From Xylocopa sonorina (lineage: Eukaryota; Arthropoda; Insecta; Hymenoptera; Apidae), in NCBI RefSeq assembly GCF_050948175.1, contig NC_135200.1, positions 10,903,001 through 10,967,000 on the forward strand: a stretch of DNA of 64,000 bases, read 5' to 3'. Positions 1 through 15,700 of the stretch are shown piece after piece; the stretch's first letter is position 1, and each line of letters begins with the position of its first letter. A program made the translations under genes and the position numbers. Under the pieces are notes generated by a model. That model was given only the letters and a program-made list of their open reading frames with translations. It ran no database searches and was not told where the DNA came from.

Positions 1-3000
1 ATCAAGACTCACGAGTATCCATGAATGGTCCCGCTCTTCCCTCGAATTTCAATTCGAACGATTCAGGAAGCTTGTAATTCCGTAGTCGAAGATTGCGTTA
101 GCAGACGTTGGTAATCGCGAGTGGAGATTCGCGGCGAGAACCGCGGGTAAAAGAGAAATTAACGATTCATCTCGAAGGAGGATGGGGCACAATACGCGAG
201 AACCGCTGCGCCACGGGACGTAACGAGACCCGTCGCGCCATTTAACGGCCGTAAAGACGCTCGCGAACGTTCCCCGCGATAGGAACGAAGGTGGACGCGA
301 TTTCGCAACGCGATCAATCGCCGGGTGGAGGAAAAAATGACGGCTTCGTCTCGCGGCGGGATTCCGCGTTCTAAACGCGGAGGAGAGTAGGGGAGGCCGT
401 AACACGTGGCCGGGCACGAAGAGAGAGGACACACCTGTTGCGATTACGTAACGAGCCGCGCGGACTCCGTAGGCGAGAGAGCTATAACGAAGCCCGCGAA
501 CGCCGCGACAACAATAAAGACGTCCTCTCCCGCGTGATGCATGGTGTCATTCGCCGAGCGAACCGCGTGCAACTTTCGACCCGTCGCTCGTTTCTAACGC
601 GGATTTAATTATGACCGTCGGTGAAAGTCGCCGGATTTATTTGACGGCTGGCGAGACGTCGCGTCAAAGGGGACGCCTTCGCGACCTGTCGTCGCTCGGC
701 TACCTTGACGGAGCCGCGCACAGGTGAGGGACCTGCGGATGCTGTAAGCTTCGCAGAGTCGAGCAGCTGCTTCCGATGCGTATATACGTGTATACTTGCT
801 GGTGTAATGAGAGCGCTCTGTAACGCGATTAACTCCTATCGATTTATATGAAAACCGTGGTTGAAGAGACTCACAAGTGAGTACATGAAAAATCAAAAGT
901 GCGTGGAGATTGCTACGGGAAAAGATAAGCCGAGCTATAACGAATATCAGCGCGCCACTGTATTTACTTTAGTATTTCTGTACCGGTTAATCAGCTCCGG
1001 GTATATCTAATTTCCTATCGCTTAATAGTATTTTTATAATCGGCTACAAAGGTGGCGATAAGATAAAAGAGGACGCAGAACTGGATCAGAGGACGCTTTA
1101 TCGAGCAGAAATTTTTATTCCAGAGTCGATTGCGTCAACGTGTACCACGGCGGCTCTCCAATTCGAAATGATCCACTTATTTAAGTAGATAGAGCCGCTT
1201 CCCACCAGACACGACCGCGCGACTCGCTCACTGACGCTGGAATCAAAGTTCCTGTTTGTGCGAATACTTTTCGCAGTTAGACCACTTTTCTCCTTGTTCC
1301 CCCTTGTTGACCTAGTTGCCCGCGGTCGTACGAACGCGGCAACTCTTCTTCGATAGGATACAACGGGGGTGTACGTAAGTACATAAGTCTCACTTAGGCC
1401 GGGTCGCGGGCTCTTAAGAAATTGATCTTGTCAGCTGATTTCAATGGAGGGTTAAATCAATATCACCTCTTTACTTTAACAATTTACTTAGTCTTAAATC
1501 GATATTATGATACAGCTCTCGACGCGCTCGTGACTTCGTGGCATACATATATCACTGTTATCGTTCTGTTTTACTTATGTGGATACCCTTGGTAAACTAT
1601 GGAACGTCTACGATTAATAATCCAAGTTGCAAACGGTGGACGTAGTAACTTCCGATCGGTGCTCGCGCTACGATTCTCTCTATCTCCCTAACTTCCTCCA
1701 CAAACTACACTTTTGCTGCTCCAAAGTCGTACCATTAGGTGCCGCGACTGTCGTCGAGGTCCCATCTCGTCCCGACAAATCTCGTTTCGCGCCAACAGCT
1801 AGAAGAGGGTAGTAACGCTTAACGACCGACTCGTGCCGCGGTTCTGCTGGAAATTCTCGTCTTCGCCTTCTCCCTTTGAATAAACTCTATAAACGCGTCT
1901 CGCGAGGTACCATCGTCCTCTAACCAGACTCTACTCGACGGACACACGCGCAACTTTCTCCACGGCGATTTTTATCGCGTTTAACGATAGAAAAGCGAGG
2001 ATAGGATCGTGAACCCTCCACACGGGTTTTTCAATTAACGATTTACGGCGGATACCCGCGTAAAAACCGGGACGACGATTGACCAGGCGCTTACGATACG
2101 TTCGACTTCTGCGTGGACAGTTTTCACGAACGGCGCGTCAGCTCGGTGCTATTTATTCCCCAGCCACTGTTGGAGGATCTGGTTAACGCGATTAACACCT
2201 GCGGATGGTATTCGTGGTAACGTGCATTCACGATCTGTCTAGCGAAATTTTCCAAATTTCCAATAACAAGTTTAATCGACCGTTAATTACGAGTTTGTTG
2301 TGTCTTTGACATTCTTTCCTCGAAATGCATCCTTTCCTGGTGGCATTGAAAAATAAACTCGGCGGATTTTCCTCGTCCGTTCGCGAAATCGTGTCAGCGC
2401 AGCGTTACATCGAAAATGATTCAAAGCTACCGCGTCGTTTGTAACGAGGAAACACGGTTTCGTACAGGATGCGTCGCGCCCATGTTTGCCAGCGAAGATC
2501 ATATTTTTCGCGAGACAGGATGTCCCGCCGACTCGTCCATCGAAACGCCTCGATACCAGCGGTGACGAATAGCTTCGACCAACCCATCGAACGTTTCTTA
2601 GTGTAAACTTCCTCGTTAAACGTTGAAATTACCGACAATTAGACGAAGGTGTCTAAAAGTAGACCAAAAGCGACCGGTTATGTAAGCGGCTGCGACTGCT
2701 TCGGCTGAATTTAGCTTTTTCGAGACTGTCGCGTTCCCACGAGCGTATGGAAGGCCAAACGGTATCTTTTTAAAAGGCAGGCTCAACGCGTAAAGCAAAT
2801 TCGGATAAAAGCAAGCTCTAAGAAGATCGACGCCGCTCGAGCCATTACGCTTGCGTTATTTGTCGATGACGCTGCCTTCGGTTACCTGAGATAAATCGTC
2901 CCATCGTCGTGTAGATAAATCGACCAGTTTTGGAAACTTTAAGCGACGCTGTCCAGAGACCCACTCAAAATCCACTCGTATGCGTAACGTTGGAATTACA

Positions 3001-6000
3001 AAGTTCGACGTGCTCGCGTACCTACGTGTCTAGATGTGTACAGGCGTAACGAATGGATTGCATAATAATTCTCGACTCAAACGGAAAGATTTCGAGAATT
3101 TATGTATAATTGATTGAAATATAACGCTATTAGCTGGCGCTTAAACCGATACCCGACATTTGGAATTGAAATTTATTGCTAATGGGAAACGTTGGCAATG
3201 CGAAACGATTTAATAGTGAATGTAAATACGCCGGTTTTTAGGTAATCTTGTCGAAAGAGGTCGTGATAAATAACGATGGTTGTAGAACGGGCGATAAGCA
3301 ACGAGCACGCGCGTTTAGATGACCGTAGCATCCTAAAGAAAGCAACTTTTACCACCATTTACAAAAAATTCCCCAAAATAAATATCTAATCTAAAAAAAT
3401 ATCCAAGATAACATCCACATCTCTACGATCGTTCGTACTCCAAAACGAAAACTAGCCACGCGTTAGCGTACAAATTGCAACGACCGCCGCGACGAGATAG
3501 AGTTGACACCTTTCTTCGATCGACACGGTTCCACAGGCAAACCGGTAGACGGAAAACCGACTGAGACTCGCTGGCTATTTCCTTCGTGACACTTCTCGGT
3601 CCCGGGTGGCGCGTGTCTTTAATGGAATATCTCGGAATCGACAGACTGGTCCTCTTTCTAACGCGTTTCCACTACCTTTACCGCAAACTCGACCAGGTTG
3701 AATCGGTGACGAGCGGCCGGAAGTCGAATCGCGCGGCGGCGGTCGCTGGTATGCGTCACAACCGTGCGTTTACGCAACCCAGGGTCAACACTCGCGGTGC
3801 ATACCGTCTAGATAAACGTTGCTAACTCTCGCTCCTCTGCTCATCGAGCTATCGATCTTTCATCATCGTCCGCTAACCCCGTCGATTTCTTGTTTCAAGC
3901 GTTACGAGCGTCTTAAACAGCTGAGAGGGTTTCTGTATCTTTGCTGCATCGGGACGAGTCCACGAGGATGTTTAATCGAACAAGGATCGAGAAGATTCAC
4001 CAGCCGGATGAGTGGTGGCGTTCGCCAGCAGGACGATCCGTTCTCCGCGCGTGATACGTGTAATACGGGTTCTAACGCGCCTCGTCTCTACGGTATATCG
4101 CGTTACAAGGGGTAATTGAAGAACGATATGCGTATACGCCGCGCGAGATGTGCTACGCGTGGGCATTGTCATTATCGCAGCTACACAGTACATTAGAGTG
4201 TTTCGTGTCGATATAATATATCGCGTTACTACTGTAAACGGTCAGGGGTGTGGCTCCGTCGGTCACCACAGGATACCTCGATACGCACGTGCCTCGTATC
4301 GTTTACTGCGATTCATGGTACCTTTGTGGCGTTTCTTTTTCTCCATTTTTTCGCCCCTCCCCCCCTCCTTCCACCACCTCCTTGTTTCAACGCGCCTATC
4401 GCCGTCGTGACTACTGGACTTGGATCGAACCATGACTCACGTAGTCTTATTATTAAACCTAATTCCCAACGGAAATATGGGCTGCGACGGTTTAAACGAG
4501 CAAATCGCTCTATTAATCACGAGCGCGTTACTTGGATCCTGATTTCGCTGCTCTTAGAGCTAAATGCACTGCGCTCCACAAGTGCTGGCACACCGACGAG
4601 AAGAAACTACCTTTGACGAGACTCTGTTTGATCGCAAAAATCGTCTGGTTCTCGAGCCGATCTCGAGGATCCTCCTGGTCGCGTTCGCTCTATCTAAGAA
4701 ATAAAGGGTATGGGGTCGAGATCGCCCCTGTGACGTGTTCGCCGCGCGATAATCCGCTCGATAAACGAGGGGCATGTCCGTTCGATTAAATACGATCATT
4801 AATAGCCGGCCGTTTACGCGGGGCTCGCCTCTGTAAATCAGGAACGAGGATCGGACGCGGGTAGAAAAAGGGTAGATCCGGTGGAAATAAGAAGAGCCCT
4901 AATTGCTAGGTCTGCCGAACGGTTTGTTAATTCGCTCGCCGGTTCCATTAATTATGCAACCGTGATCAGCGATGAAAAACACCGGGCACGCCGGGTAGGA
5001 TGCGATGAATTACACGCGAATCGTGAAACGAATTTATCGAGGGTGTGCGCGCATTATATATGGATTTAAAATTGCGAACCTCGAGTATGTTTCGGATTAA
5101 AACTGGAGCCCATCGATGGGCGGGTAACATTGTGGCCGATCGGGGGAGCAACTTTTCTACGTCGCGCGGTCGGCGCGCGATACGAGCACGAGGCTCGTAG
5201 GAAAAGACGCGTTATTATCAATTTATAAGCTCGCCGTGAGAAATCGCGAACCGGTCGTTTTAAATAGGGTTCGCCGGTGTCGATCGTTAGCCGCGCGTAA
5301 GCGGTTATTAGCGACGATCGCCACCGACCGCGGTGTACGGAATTTAATTGTGCCGCGTCGCGGGTCTGTCTAAGAAAGAGGAAACGCTTCGACTCCTCCG
5401 TGTGTATTTGAACGCGAAATGGATATTAACCGAGTAATATTATGCAAATTGACAGATGATAGTAACTGCACGATTTCCCGTTCGTATATCAGCGATTAGC
5501 CGCAAACCGATAAAACGAGCGCCCGATTCCGGGCGAGCACCGTTTAAGTATTCTTCGACGCGCTCGTTCTCGGCACCGGCGAGCGTGGCCGCGAGTAAAT
5601 TGCCCGGAAAATCCACGAGCGAGCCGATAACGACGGAAACGTTACGCGAACGTAACGAACGTTAAAAATAGTCGGTTTATTTTTAAACGCAAGGCGATCG
5701 AGTCGATCGCGGAGAGGCAGCTGTATCATCTCCGGTGGTACGATCGGAATCGCAATAACCGGTGTCCATGTCCGGACGTTCGTTCCGTGGCGCGCATAGG
5801 TGAAGGCTCCGCGATTATAACGTTACACGGACGACGAACGAGTTGCTCGTATTTACGTTACGCGTTTTATAGACGCGAGGACGCAGGATGCGCGGATAAC
5901 AGAAACGCGATTTCTGTTCCGCCGCGATAGCCGTTCGCTGGTCTATTAAACCGGCTCCCGACGAGCCTGTTAACGAACGACCGAGTCGATATCGCGCTTC

Positions 6001-7268
6001 TTAATTGGTCGAGCAATTTTTCTAACCGCGTAATCGGGTTCGTCTCCGCGCGGCGATCCCGCGCCCGGAAAAATCGTCAGGTGTGAAGCGTCACGGAAAT
6101 CGCCTCGATGCTATCTACGCGGTGTTGTTTACGCTCCAACGGGGATTAACGATAATCGCGATCCCCATTCGCTTCGCGAGCTGAGCTCCGTGGAAACCGA
6201 GGAGGCCCCAACGCGAGTATATTCGCGTGGTAATCGCGCGTGGACCGAAGCGTTCTTGCGGAAGGGTGTAGCTACCACTCGTTTTCTTTATGGACGCACC
6301 GCGAACTTGAAGAGGAACAGGTGTGTCTGTTGATTTAGCTATTATATAGTAATTTTTTATAGAAAAAAAGGAATATTGCACCATTCGCGACAAGTACACC
6401 TGTCGAACCTCCAAACTGGAGTTTCTCCAAATCGAAGTTTCAAATGATGAAATTGAATAGAGTGAAATATGCGTTAAAGTAAATGTTCCTTCGAGATTGT
6501 TTGAGCATTCGGATTCAGAGACAAAGGAAACGGTCTCGTTCGGTTAACGCGCGAGTATTGGTGCATCGAGGTACTGGCCTCGCGCCAAAATGTTGGAGAT
6601 GAACAGTGTCGAAGCCTGTCTAAAATCGTACTACAGCTGCGCTCGCGGAACGATTTCTATTTATCTTCCGTGAAGACATCGGATAAGAAGTGTCTTCGGC
6701 TCGTCCGCGAGACTAAACAGCGAGACCTCGCGCGCAAAGAAACCGCGGCTACGAATAGCCCCATCTACGAGCAGTAGTAGTTGCTCTCTGTTTATCGGTG
6801 GCTCGATAGTTTTTATTAAACGACTTCCTCCTCGTCCGTCTTCCGTTCTGTGTTTTTCCAACGCTCGTAAATCGCCGAGCTTATAGAGATCGGTCGACTA
6901 CGAAGTAGTTGACTCAGGGTGCCGTTCGATAATGGATTTCGAATCCGGAGCCTCGCGAGGAGTTACAACCAGAAATCGTAAATTAACAAACCGTATAAAC
7001 GGGACGAACGGCGTATAAATACGTCCGTGTAACACGTGCTCCAGCTCGAGCTGGTGTTCGAGCCAAATGGAACGGATCTATCATCCGCTACGCTTAGATA
7101 TTCCGCGCGTCCATGAAACTTCCCCAACGTCAATACCATAACTCGTCTTACTTGATCGAATATTAACAAATCCATACCTCCCCGACCATAAATCGCCTCG
7201 CGTTCTCTTTATCGAACGTAAACGTTGTAAAATTGACTATGACTCATGGGTAAAGTTGAATTTTTCGC
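1..7268. other. Intergenic or intronic DNA, no gene seen
   Basis: Only short, unrecognisable open frames on both strands, in CpG-rich sequence. A CpG-poor, AT-rich patch lies about 3,320-3,430. No RNA gene or transposon was recognised. Confidence 0.5.
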
Positions 7269-7288
7269 AGAGAGAGAGAGAGAGAGAG
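7269..7288. repeat. (AG)10 microsatellite
   Basis: Perfect AG dinucleotide run. Confidence 0.95.
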
Positions 7289-10200
7289 GGAGAAGTCCGG
7301 ATGGGAATCGAATGGAGGCGAGGGTAAACATTTGGTGCTCCAGCGAAATACTTGGCCGATCGCCACTCGCGAGCTACCCGTGTGCCTCTGTTTTCTTAAT
7401 TTCAATCGGATCGGCTGTAACGACCCACTTGCGCGGATGTTGCGCGGATGGAGTCGCACGCACGAGGGACGACGTTTTCGTTCTCGACCGCGAACACCCT
7501 GGCGCGGCTCCAAAATGGCGCGCGGCAATTTCCTCGGTTCGACTCCGAATCGCTCGTCACGTCCACCGACTCGATCGTGTTTTCGCCAACGTAACGCGAC
7601 TTTATCGTTGTCAATTGTTAACTGAAGGACAACATCGTATTCTCAGCGATAGAGTTTCGTTGAGCTCTTTTCTACTCCGACAAAGGACTCGAATCGGTTT
7701 TCAGAGGTTCGAGCTGGATGAAACCAACCTTGGCTGGGGGTTATGCTGTTTAATTCCGTGTAATGAATCGTGAGTCATCAATGGTTTTATGCATCGAATG
7801 ATAACGAGACATTGTGTCGAGCTATTAATAGAATTCCTGGAAGAATATATAATAAATTTCTTTTTTAAACTGCTTAGCTTTTGGACACATTTCCGATCGA
7901 ATTTGCAGAATACTCGTGTCTTTAAAAAATTACCTAAATATCAAAGTTTATAAAATCGAACTGATTGGTGATATCGATACTTTATTTTTTCGAGGATCGT
8001 ACCAAGGCTGTCTTATTTTACGTTAAGTCTACAAAGGAGGAGACAGAACGCGTCGATTTGTAAGATGAACAGAAATAGTACCAAGTAATATTTTTAAAAA
8101 TTGCGCGTAAAAATAACGATTCATCGAGGCTGTTATGCTCGAACGCGTAAATAGACAGAGGCGAAGCGCACGGGATAATAAAAATTCCGGACCTTGAACT
8201 TTCAAATCATCTTCGTGGGACGAGAGTAAGCATCGAGATTCGTGGACGCAGCGATTCAGAGGCTTTTGCACCGAGCAACGCGCGTACAGGAAGCAACGGC
8301 GATCGTGGATTTCGTACACGAAGGAAATTGGAATGCAAACGTATCGCTTTCTCGCGCGGCTCTCAGATAAGAACGGAAGCGAGTACGTAAACGCAGCAGA
8401 TATCGTGTAATTGGATTAAAACACGTGTAAGCGTAAGTCATCGGGAGTCAGCTCGAGGAATATGATTAAAAAGGGACAGCGGTCGTGAGCGAAGTGACGT
8501 GGCAGCCGCTCCGAATATTTTTTCACTGATTAATTACTGGCTGATTTCATCGCGCGTTCGCCAGACGGCCGGAGAGAAAAGATAGTCGAGTCGCTAGTTG
8601 TAACGTCGAGATGATCGACAGCTCGGCTGATAGCGGTGGTACTTGGAATCGGCTTCGTCGATAACGCGAAAAATCAGCACGAGATCTATTAATAGAGCTC
8701 GATAATCGTTTTCCCGACGATCCTTGAATCTTTTGTGTAACGAATGCACAGCAAGTTGTTTATTCGATCTACGCGTTCGCAGCAACTCGTGGAAACGGTT
8801 CCGCGTGAAATTCTTCCGCAAAAATCTCTGACGCGCGAACAAGTACCTATAATATCTGTAATACGATACGATTCTCGTCCTCTCGTAGGCGGAATCTGAA
8901 TTTTTTCATGCTATTGTTCGTGCAACAAACAGAATCGTTTAACGCAGTTGGCATCCGAGTCGCGGTAGAAATGAAAATAGGATGGTGTAGCCGTACGCGC
9001 GTAGAAGTAGCCAGAACGAAAGTATTTTGATACCGCGGGAGTAAAAAGAAAAGCGCGACCGGTCGGAAAATGGAAAAGTATGAATAGAAGTAACGGAGGA
9101 ATGTGGTTAACTCTTTTCTTCTTTTTCCTCCTCGCTCTCCGGTTAACTGTTCTACGCGGCAAGAGTGTACGCGAACGGTTTAAAGGGTAAGTGAAAGTGG
9201 ATATTTCGCGAAAAGTCCAGCCGGAGTGAAATTAATGCTCGAACCGCGGCCGTGCGTACTCCCAACTGGAGAGATTTCGATTTATCCGATTGTTCGTTGC
9301 TCCGAGACGTGGAACACAGACGTGGTCTTGTTCCGCGGCACGATTTATGGAGATTTACAAGGATTTTCCCGACAACAGTGCTAAGAATAAACACATGTGT
9401 TCGGAAATATGATATAGCCACCGCAAGCGTCGTATCTCAATCTTATCGAGCCACCAGCAGGATGAATTTCACTGTGAGAAATTAGAGAACCAAACTCTCC
9501 GTGGAAAAAAAGAAAAAATACGAAAAATTCACGTGCAATTTTTCATCGAGAACGACGGTCCCGCGATCCTTTTATCGTTCGCGCATTCTGCGCAACTATG
9601 TTAAAAAGATCATGCGTCGCGATAGACCGTAAAAGGCATATAAATGAACCGATTCCAAGTTATCAGCGGAATGTAAACGCGAGCGAGGCGAATTCACGAA
9701 AAGCACGACGTACGCGCGTGTAAATATATAATTCGACGTATCGGGAATCCAGCCGGATCCAAGAATCGAGGAAAAGAGAGGCGCATCGATGGCTCGCGGT
9801 TAAGAAACTCCGTTTCTCTCGCTCGCTTGGTCGTCAAATATAAACGATACTTCGATTATCGCGTCTCGCGCGTATCCGAATACTCCTCGTGCTCCGCGTA
9901 ATGCGAGAATCGCGATCGAATCGTTAAATCGGTAGGTTTTTTCGCGAATGCCGAAAGTGGACGCGCTTTAATACGCATTCGCGCGGAGTAAATTAACGGT
10001 AACGATGCGAGCCTCAGATGAAAAATCCAGCAAGGCGGTAGCCGATCGTTTAGCGGGGAACGATCGAGCTCCGGCACGGTGCAATTTTATCATCGACGGT
10101 GGTGGCGTATCGCGGCGATCCAATGCCGTTTTCACCGTCGCCACGGTCTTTTTTCCTTTTTTTTTTCTAGTATTTTTCTCTTCTTTTTCTTCCCCCGCCA

Positions 10201-12687
10201 CCCGCCTACCTCGGTTAATAAGATCTCTCTAACTACTGTTCCTCGTACGTTCGCGCAGTGTATCGCGTTACCGCGATCGGCGCGCGTAACTTTATAACAC
10301 GGCCCGCGAGACTATTTCCCTCTTCCAGTCATAGACCGCAATGTTATTACTACCGAGCCGAGCAAACACACGATTTCGCAGTTCCCTCGCGGTCCTACAA
10401 AACACGATATTTCATCGTGGGATAGATACGTGCGTGTTGTAATAGGAAATCGCCGGCCAATGTGACTCAGCTCTCGACACGGGCTAATTACCATAAACAT
10501 TGCCAGACCGTAATTACGTAACTACCAACGGTTATTCCCTTCGCGATTCAAGTTTACCAAATTCAGAGTGCCCTCGTTACGTTCTCGCTGGTTGTCTCGC
10601 GTTGCTCCACCGAGATGCGACCGGGATTGTCACAGCTACACCGTTCGCTCGAGCGACAATTAAATAGAACGGAAACTGCCCGCTGGTGTTACAACAAAAT
10701 AATCGTGGCGAACGTAAACACGTTTATCGTTGCTCGCAAGACCGTTCTGAAAATCTGCCAAGGTTTACCGCGCGTTGCAGGCACGCTGAGGACGTTTCGC
10801 GAAATAATTATTCAACGACGGTGTAGATCAGCCCCAGCCCGGACGCGCATCTTCCTGAGGTAGCGCGGAGCGCGCGTGCCGGCCGGTATAAATTGCTATA
10901 ATTCTGTAAATTCCGCGCGAAGAAGCCTCTCTCTTTCTCTCTCTATCTCTCTCACTTCGCAACCGTCTTTCTGTTTCGCCGCTCGGCCGTAATTACAAAG
11001 CTGACGTTTCTATAAATTCGCATTCGCGCGGTATCGTTACGATTCCATCGGGTTAACGCCTTTCTCCACGGCTGCAATTATGTGCCTGGAAACCTACTAA
11101 TCTTCCGACTAGCGGATAGCGTCCGTGATACCTCCTCGGACGGGATCGGGACGAATGAGAATTTATCGAACGCCGCGGCAACGAGGGTATCGCGCGACTC
11201 CCGATTTATTTCAACCAATTTATGCGTACACGTGTAACTCTGCATGCAGTAATCGCTCGGGTAATCTATATTAGAATACTGTACGCGTCGATACATATTT
11301 ATACGCACGAATAGCGTAGTCAGTCGGTCTAGCTAGATATACATTTGCAAATGCGCGCGAGTGCACTGGGAAATATACGAATAGCATTTTTTCTCGTCGA
11401 TCAGAGCGAGGAGAATGTTTGCAACTATGCGCGCAATAGTCGTTCCGACAGTTCAGTCGGATATACGCTATCACGATTAATTGTTTAACGAATATCGCGC
11501 TAATAAAATACCGCGCGCGTAACGCGGAACAGCGTGCAACACACGGAATACCACGAAATTCCTACGGGCGAGTAACGAATTGCACCAGCAGCTATGCAAA
11601 TTGCTTCCTATCTGCCTGGCTGGCTACTATTTTCTCCGTGTGTACGGTCGTTCTGCCCGAAATTCACAGCCAAGTGGCCCCTGATTTGAATAGCCCTGTA
11701 GAATCCGAGCGGGCGGGTGATTCAACCACTTCTTCTTTTACCATGAATGGCGGTGCATTGTTCCGCGCTTCCGTGTAACACACGCAGAGAGACGCGAGCG
11801 CTCGCGCGCCCCTCTCGACGACCACGGAGAGCCCCACGGGGCCACGCCAGAATTCTGCGCGAGTAGCTATCGTATGTTTTATCCCCCGCGTACAATGTTC
11901 GTGACTGGTTTTATCGCCGGCAGGCCCTTGGTGGTACCTCTGGCCGCGCGAACCTACACGCGAAACCCCGACGACCGCGCGAAAACGCAAGGTTACTCTC
12001 CCCCGCGCGCGATTTCGCGAGCCCTCCACGGCTGCTCTTCGATTCGTCCAAACTCGTGGAGAATCGTGCGCTCGCGATTCTAACGATCGCCGTAACGAAA
12101 AAACGAGGCCAACGATCTATTTTCTGTCTTTTTTTGCCTTTTTTTTCCTTTCGTCACGTTCTTAGCCACGCGAGACCCGCCTGGTGACCCACGATATTTA
12201 TAACCACGGAATAACTAGAAAATGAGTAGTAGTTTCTGCAGGTATTCTGAACGCAAACGAGTATGCATTTTTTAGTATCGTCTGATGCAAAAATAACACG
12301 GGCAAGAATGAAGAATCGAATGAGAAACGACAGGTAAAAAGAGTATGATGGTTGAAGAAATGAGTGTTGGTAATAAATACCATGGCAGAGTTGAATATCA
12401 ACCGCGATCGTTCGCTGCGGAACGCGCGAGCATACCGAAAGAACGCGTCCCTAGAGCGTTGAAAGAGCGACCAGCGTCAACGCAGCTCGGGGAGGCGAAC
12501 GGGCGTGTTTGCTGTTCCATGGCGGACGTGGACCGAGATAACGCGTTAAAATAGTACGCCAACAAACGATAACACGCATTTAGAATATCTGCCGCAGCGT
12601 CGTCCCTTGCTGCGATATTAAATCGCGCGCCTCTCTATAATTGCTACGATTTAAACACCCTTCTTCTTTTTCGTCTTCTTCGTCGTT

Positions 12688-12705
12688 GTCGTCGTCGTCG
12701 TCGTC
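12688..12705. repeat. (GTC)6 trinucleotide repeat
   Basis: Six perfect GTC units at the end of a longer TCT/TCG-rich stretch starting about 12,660. It is not within a recognised coding frame. Confidence 0.9.
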
Positions 12706-15700
12706 GTGGTCAGCGTTCGTCGCCGTTCAGATACGGGACGAAAAGGAGGAACGCAGAAATAGAAAAAGAGAGAGAGCAGCCCGATGTCATGTGTTTCACG
12801 CGTGTCTGTAGAAACGTGCGACTGTCTGCGGTGCCATGATAATGATAAACCGCGACTTTTAATCGCCGAGGTCGTTTACACGTGTTGCTCAACCCCCGGG
12901 AAAAATGACTCTGTTTAATCTTACCTAAGCAACATGGCAGAGTAACTTCAGGGAGAAGATCGTCGATGCTCGAACGCTATATTGAGAGCATGCTGCTGCC
13001 AATCGGTACTCTTCGCGGTTTCAGCCTGAACTTCTGACAGCCACCTGGAAGACAATGTTTTATTCAATTCTTTGCCGATGCAATCGCTTTAACTAGCGGT
13101 TAATCGGTACGTGCTCTGAAAGGGATAGAACGTTCTACATGGACATTCCCGAATGGACTATTAGGTTTTTCACAAAATTCCTTCTTAAATTCCCGCCAAC
13201 GGTGAACAGATTGCCGAAGGATATATTTGAAAGTGTTGAAGAAAAACGGGGACTGAATAGTTGCGTTGTATGCACGGAATAATTTACGGGAAGAGGAAGA
13301 TCGAGTATACGATTGGTGAACTCGTCGCAGTCGAAACGTCATAAAAGCGTGTAGTCGATTAAAACACGGTACAGACGACGACGACATCGCTGAACGCGAT
13401 ACCAGGACAACTGATATGGTAATTTCTCAATTATCTCCGAACAGTGGTCTTAAAATTATGTCGACGGTTCTCCGGCGATCGGTCTCGAGCCGCTCCGTAC
13501 GATAAACAAATGCGCATAAGGTAGACGCTCTTCGAGGAAAAAAAGGGAATTCCTACGGAATTCCACGTCAACCGTTTATACCGAGCCGAGCTATAAAAAG
13601 ACAGCTGCGCGAGAGGCATTAGCTATTCATCCATAACTCTGGCCTACAATTTCCCCTAACGATTCCGCGAATCGTTGATCAACAAAGCGCAAAAAGCGCG
13701 TCTCGTTGTTCGCCGCGGAATTCTTCGCCGCTCCGGCGAGGGAGCGCGCGATTCCGCCTGCGTCCTAGGCGAAAAACAGACACCTGTCCGCGCGTGTTAC
13801 GTTCATTTAACAGCGAACGTGTCGACGTGGTGGCTCGTAAATGTAATTAGCGTCAATTAAGGCGACACTCACGGATTTCTAATCGACCGATCCACGCAAG
13901 CCGGATTATGTCACTCGTTGGCACGCAGACGATTTTAATCGATCGATTAATGCGAGCTCGCACAGCGTCTCGTTCGTGCGTCGGTTTCGTTCCATTTTTC
14001 ATCGCACCGTAGCCCCTTCCCACCCCTTTCTCGCCGCCTATCTTTTCGATTTGTCGTGTTCGAACCGCGGGTATCGTAACACCTCGAATGGGGCTCGCGT
14101 ATTAATTAATTAGAACGGGAGCGAGCAACCGCGTTGCCACGCAGCCCCGAGAAAAACTTGCACTCGATTGGCATCGTCGATCATCGATTTACACGCGGAT
14201 CAATGAGACTACCTCGGCCCGCGGGACGGGAAACCGTGTCGACCGACCGTGTCCACCGGTGATTCGCGATCGCCGGTAAAAAGTTCCATTTTTGTTTGCG
14301 ACAAAGTTGAAACAGGTTGAGACCAGCGACAGAATTAGCCTAGCCTTTTAGTCCCAGCCTATGAGTCGACAAAAACTGGACTCGGACTTGCAACTAATAG
14401 ATCAAGGTCCGGTTGGACTATTTTCACCGCGGACCGTTCTTTGTTCCCAGACAGGAAATCCTCTCCTTCGCGTCTGTCCTTAAACTGAAACGCGTTCGAT
14501 CCCCGTCGAAACGCGTGCTCCAAAATTCTCGTCCCGTGATAGCTTTCAATGGTACCACTCTCTACCGGTGACTAACGATCACCATTTTCCGCGAGAAGGC
14601 GAACGGTGAGCGGTAGTTTGATCGCGAGATGATAGCTGTTGAAGCTGCGACGCGATCGAAACCACGGTGCTTCGAAGGGGTAATTCAACGAGGCGGACGG
14701 TGGAACGCAAACATCCCGCAGGAAACGGGGGACGAGGGTCCCACGTAGTCCCCGTGGTCGATCCCGAAGTGAATCTCGTTTCGAGCCGCGGCTGGCCAGG
14801 GAACACCCACATAGCCACGTGGAAGGTATAGAAGGTAAGGTGATTTCACTATTCCGGGCGCGCGATGCGGTGCATCGGATAAGAGAGACGAGGCAGTGTC
14901 CAGATATAGACCTGCTGCGGGTAATAGTTCGGTAGGTGGTAGTGGTAGCGCGAGCGGTAGGACCGGTAGGTTTGGTTTACTTCAAGTTCGTTGCGGCCAG
15001 CCGGTTCGCCACTTTTCTTCTTCGTCCCTTCCTCCTCCTTTTTTCTTCCCGGCCATTTTTCTCCCTTTTTTCCCCCGTCCCCTCTCCTTCCGCTCTTCTG
15101 GCTATTTCCTCCTCGTTCATGATCTCCCACCTCTCGAGCTCGCGACCGTCCACCCTCTTCCTTCTCGTTTTGCTTTCCCGGGGCGTCCATGTCCTTCTCT
15201 TCGCTCCAGTTCTTCGGAGGATGTTTATTTTAATGCCGGGACCGACGTGTAATATAAAAAAAAAAGAAAGAAAAAAAGAAAGGGAGCGGGAAAAGAAAAG
15301 AAATCGATTGAAATCGGTTCCCTCGGCACCGCGGATGCGATAACATCGACGAACCGCGGTAACTGGCTTCCGTGAAATATTAGAGGTACCCGGTCGTTGC
15401 TGCTGGGCAGCCTGTTCTCTTCGTTTCACGAACGCAGAAAGGATCGGGCGGGAGGCAGAACAGGGGGAGCAACAGAATTGCTCGTCAGCCGCAGAATGGT
15501 GGGAACGGAAAGAAAATCTCGAAGGATCCTCTTTGTAGATACCGACGACTTTGATAGAGGCGTGTCCATGTCGACAACCTACCATTAGGATGAATAAGCA
15601 TATCTTTATGAGATCTGGACAAACCGCAAGCCTCCTCGAATCGCCTTACGTTTTTACTTTTTAAATAACTCACGAATGTTAAGTAGAGTGTAGTCTGACA

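Noticed and set aside
10341..10475. Acceptor-like CCCTCTTCCAG with about 44 open codons on the plus strand
   Set aside because: The peptide is unrecognised and a stretch of this length is expected by chance here.
14977..15585. 202-codon open frame on the minus strand
   Set aside because: The translation is dominated by Arg/Glu/Lys runs from AG-rich DNA; the opposite strand is open too.
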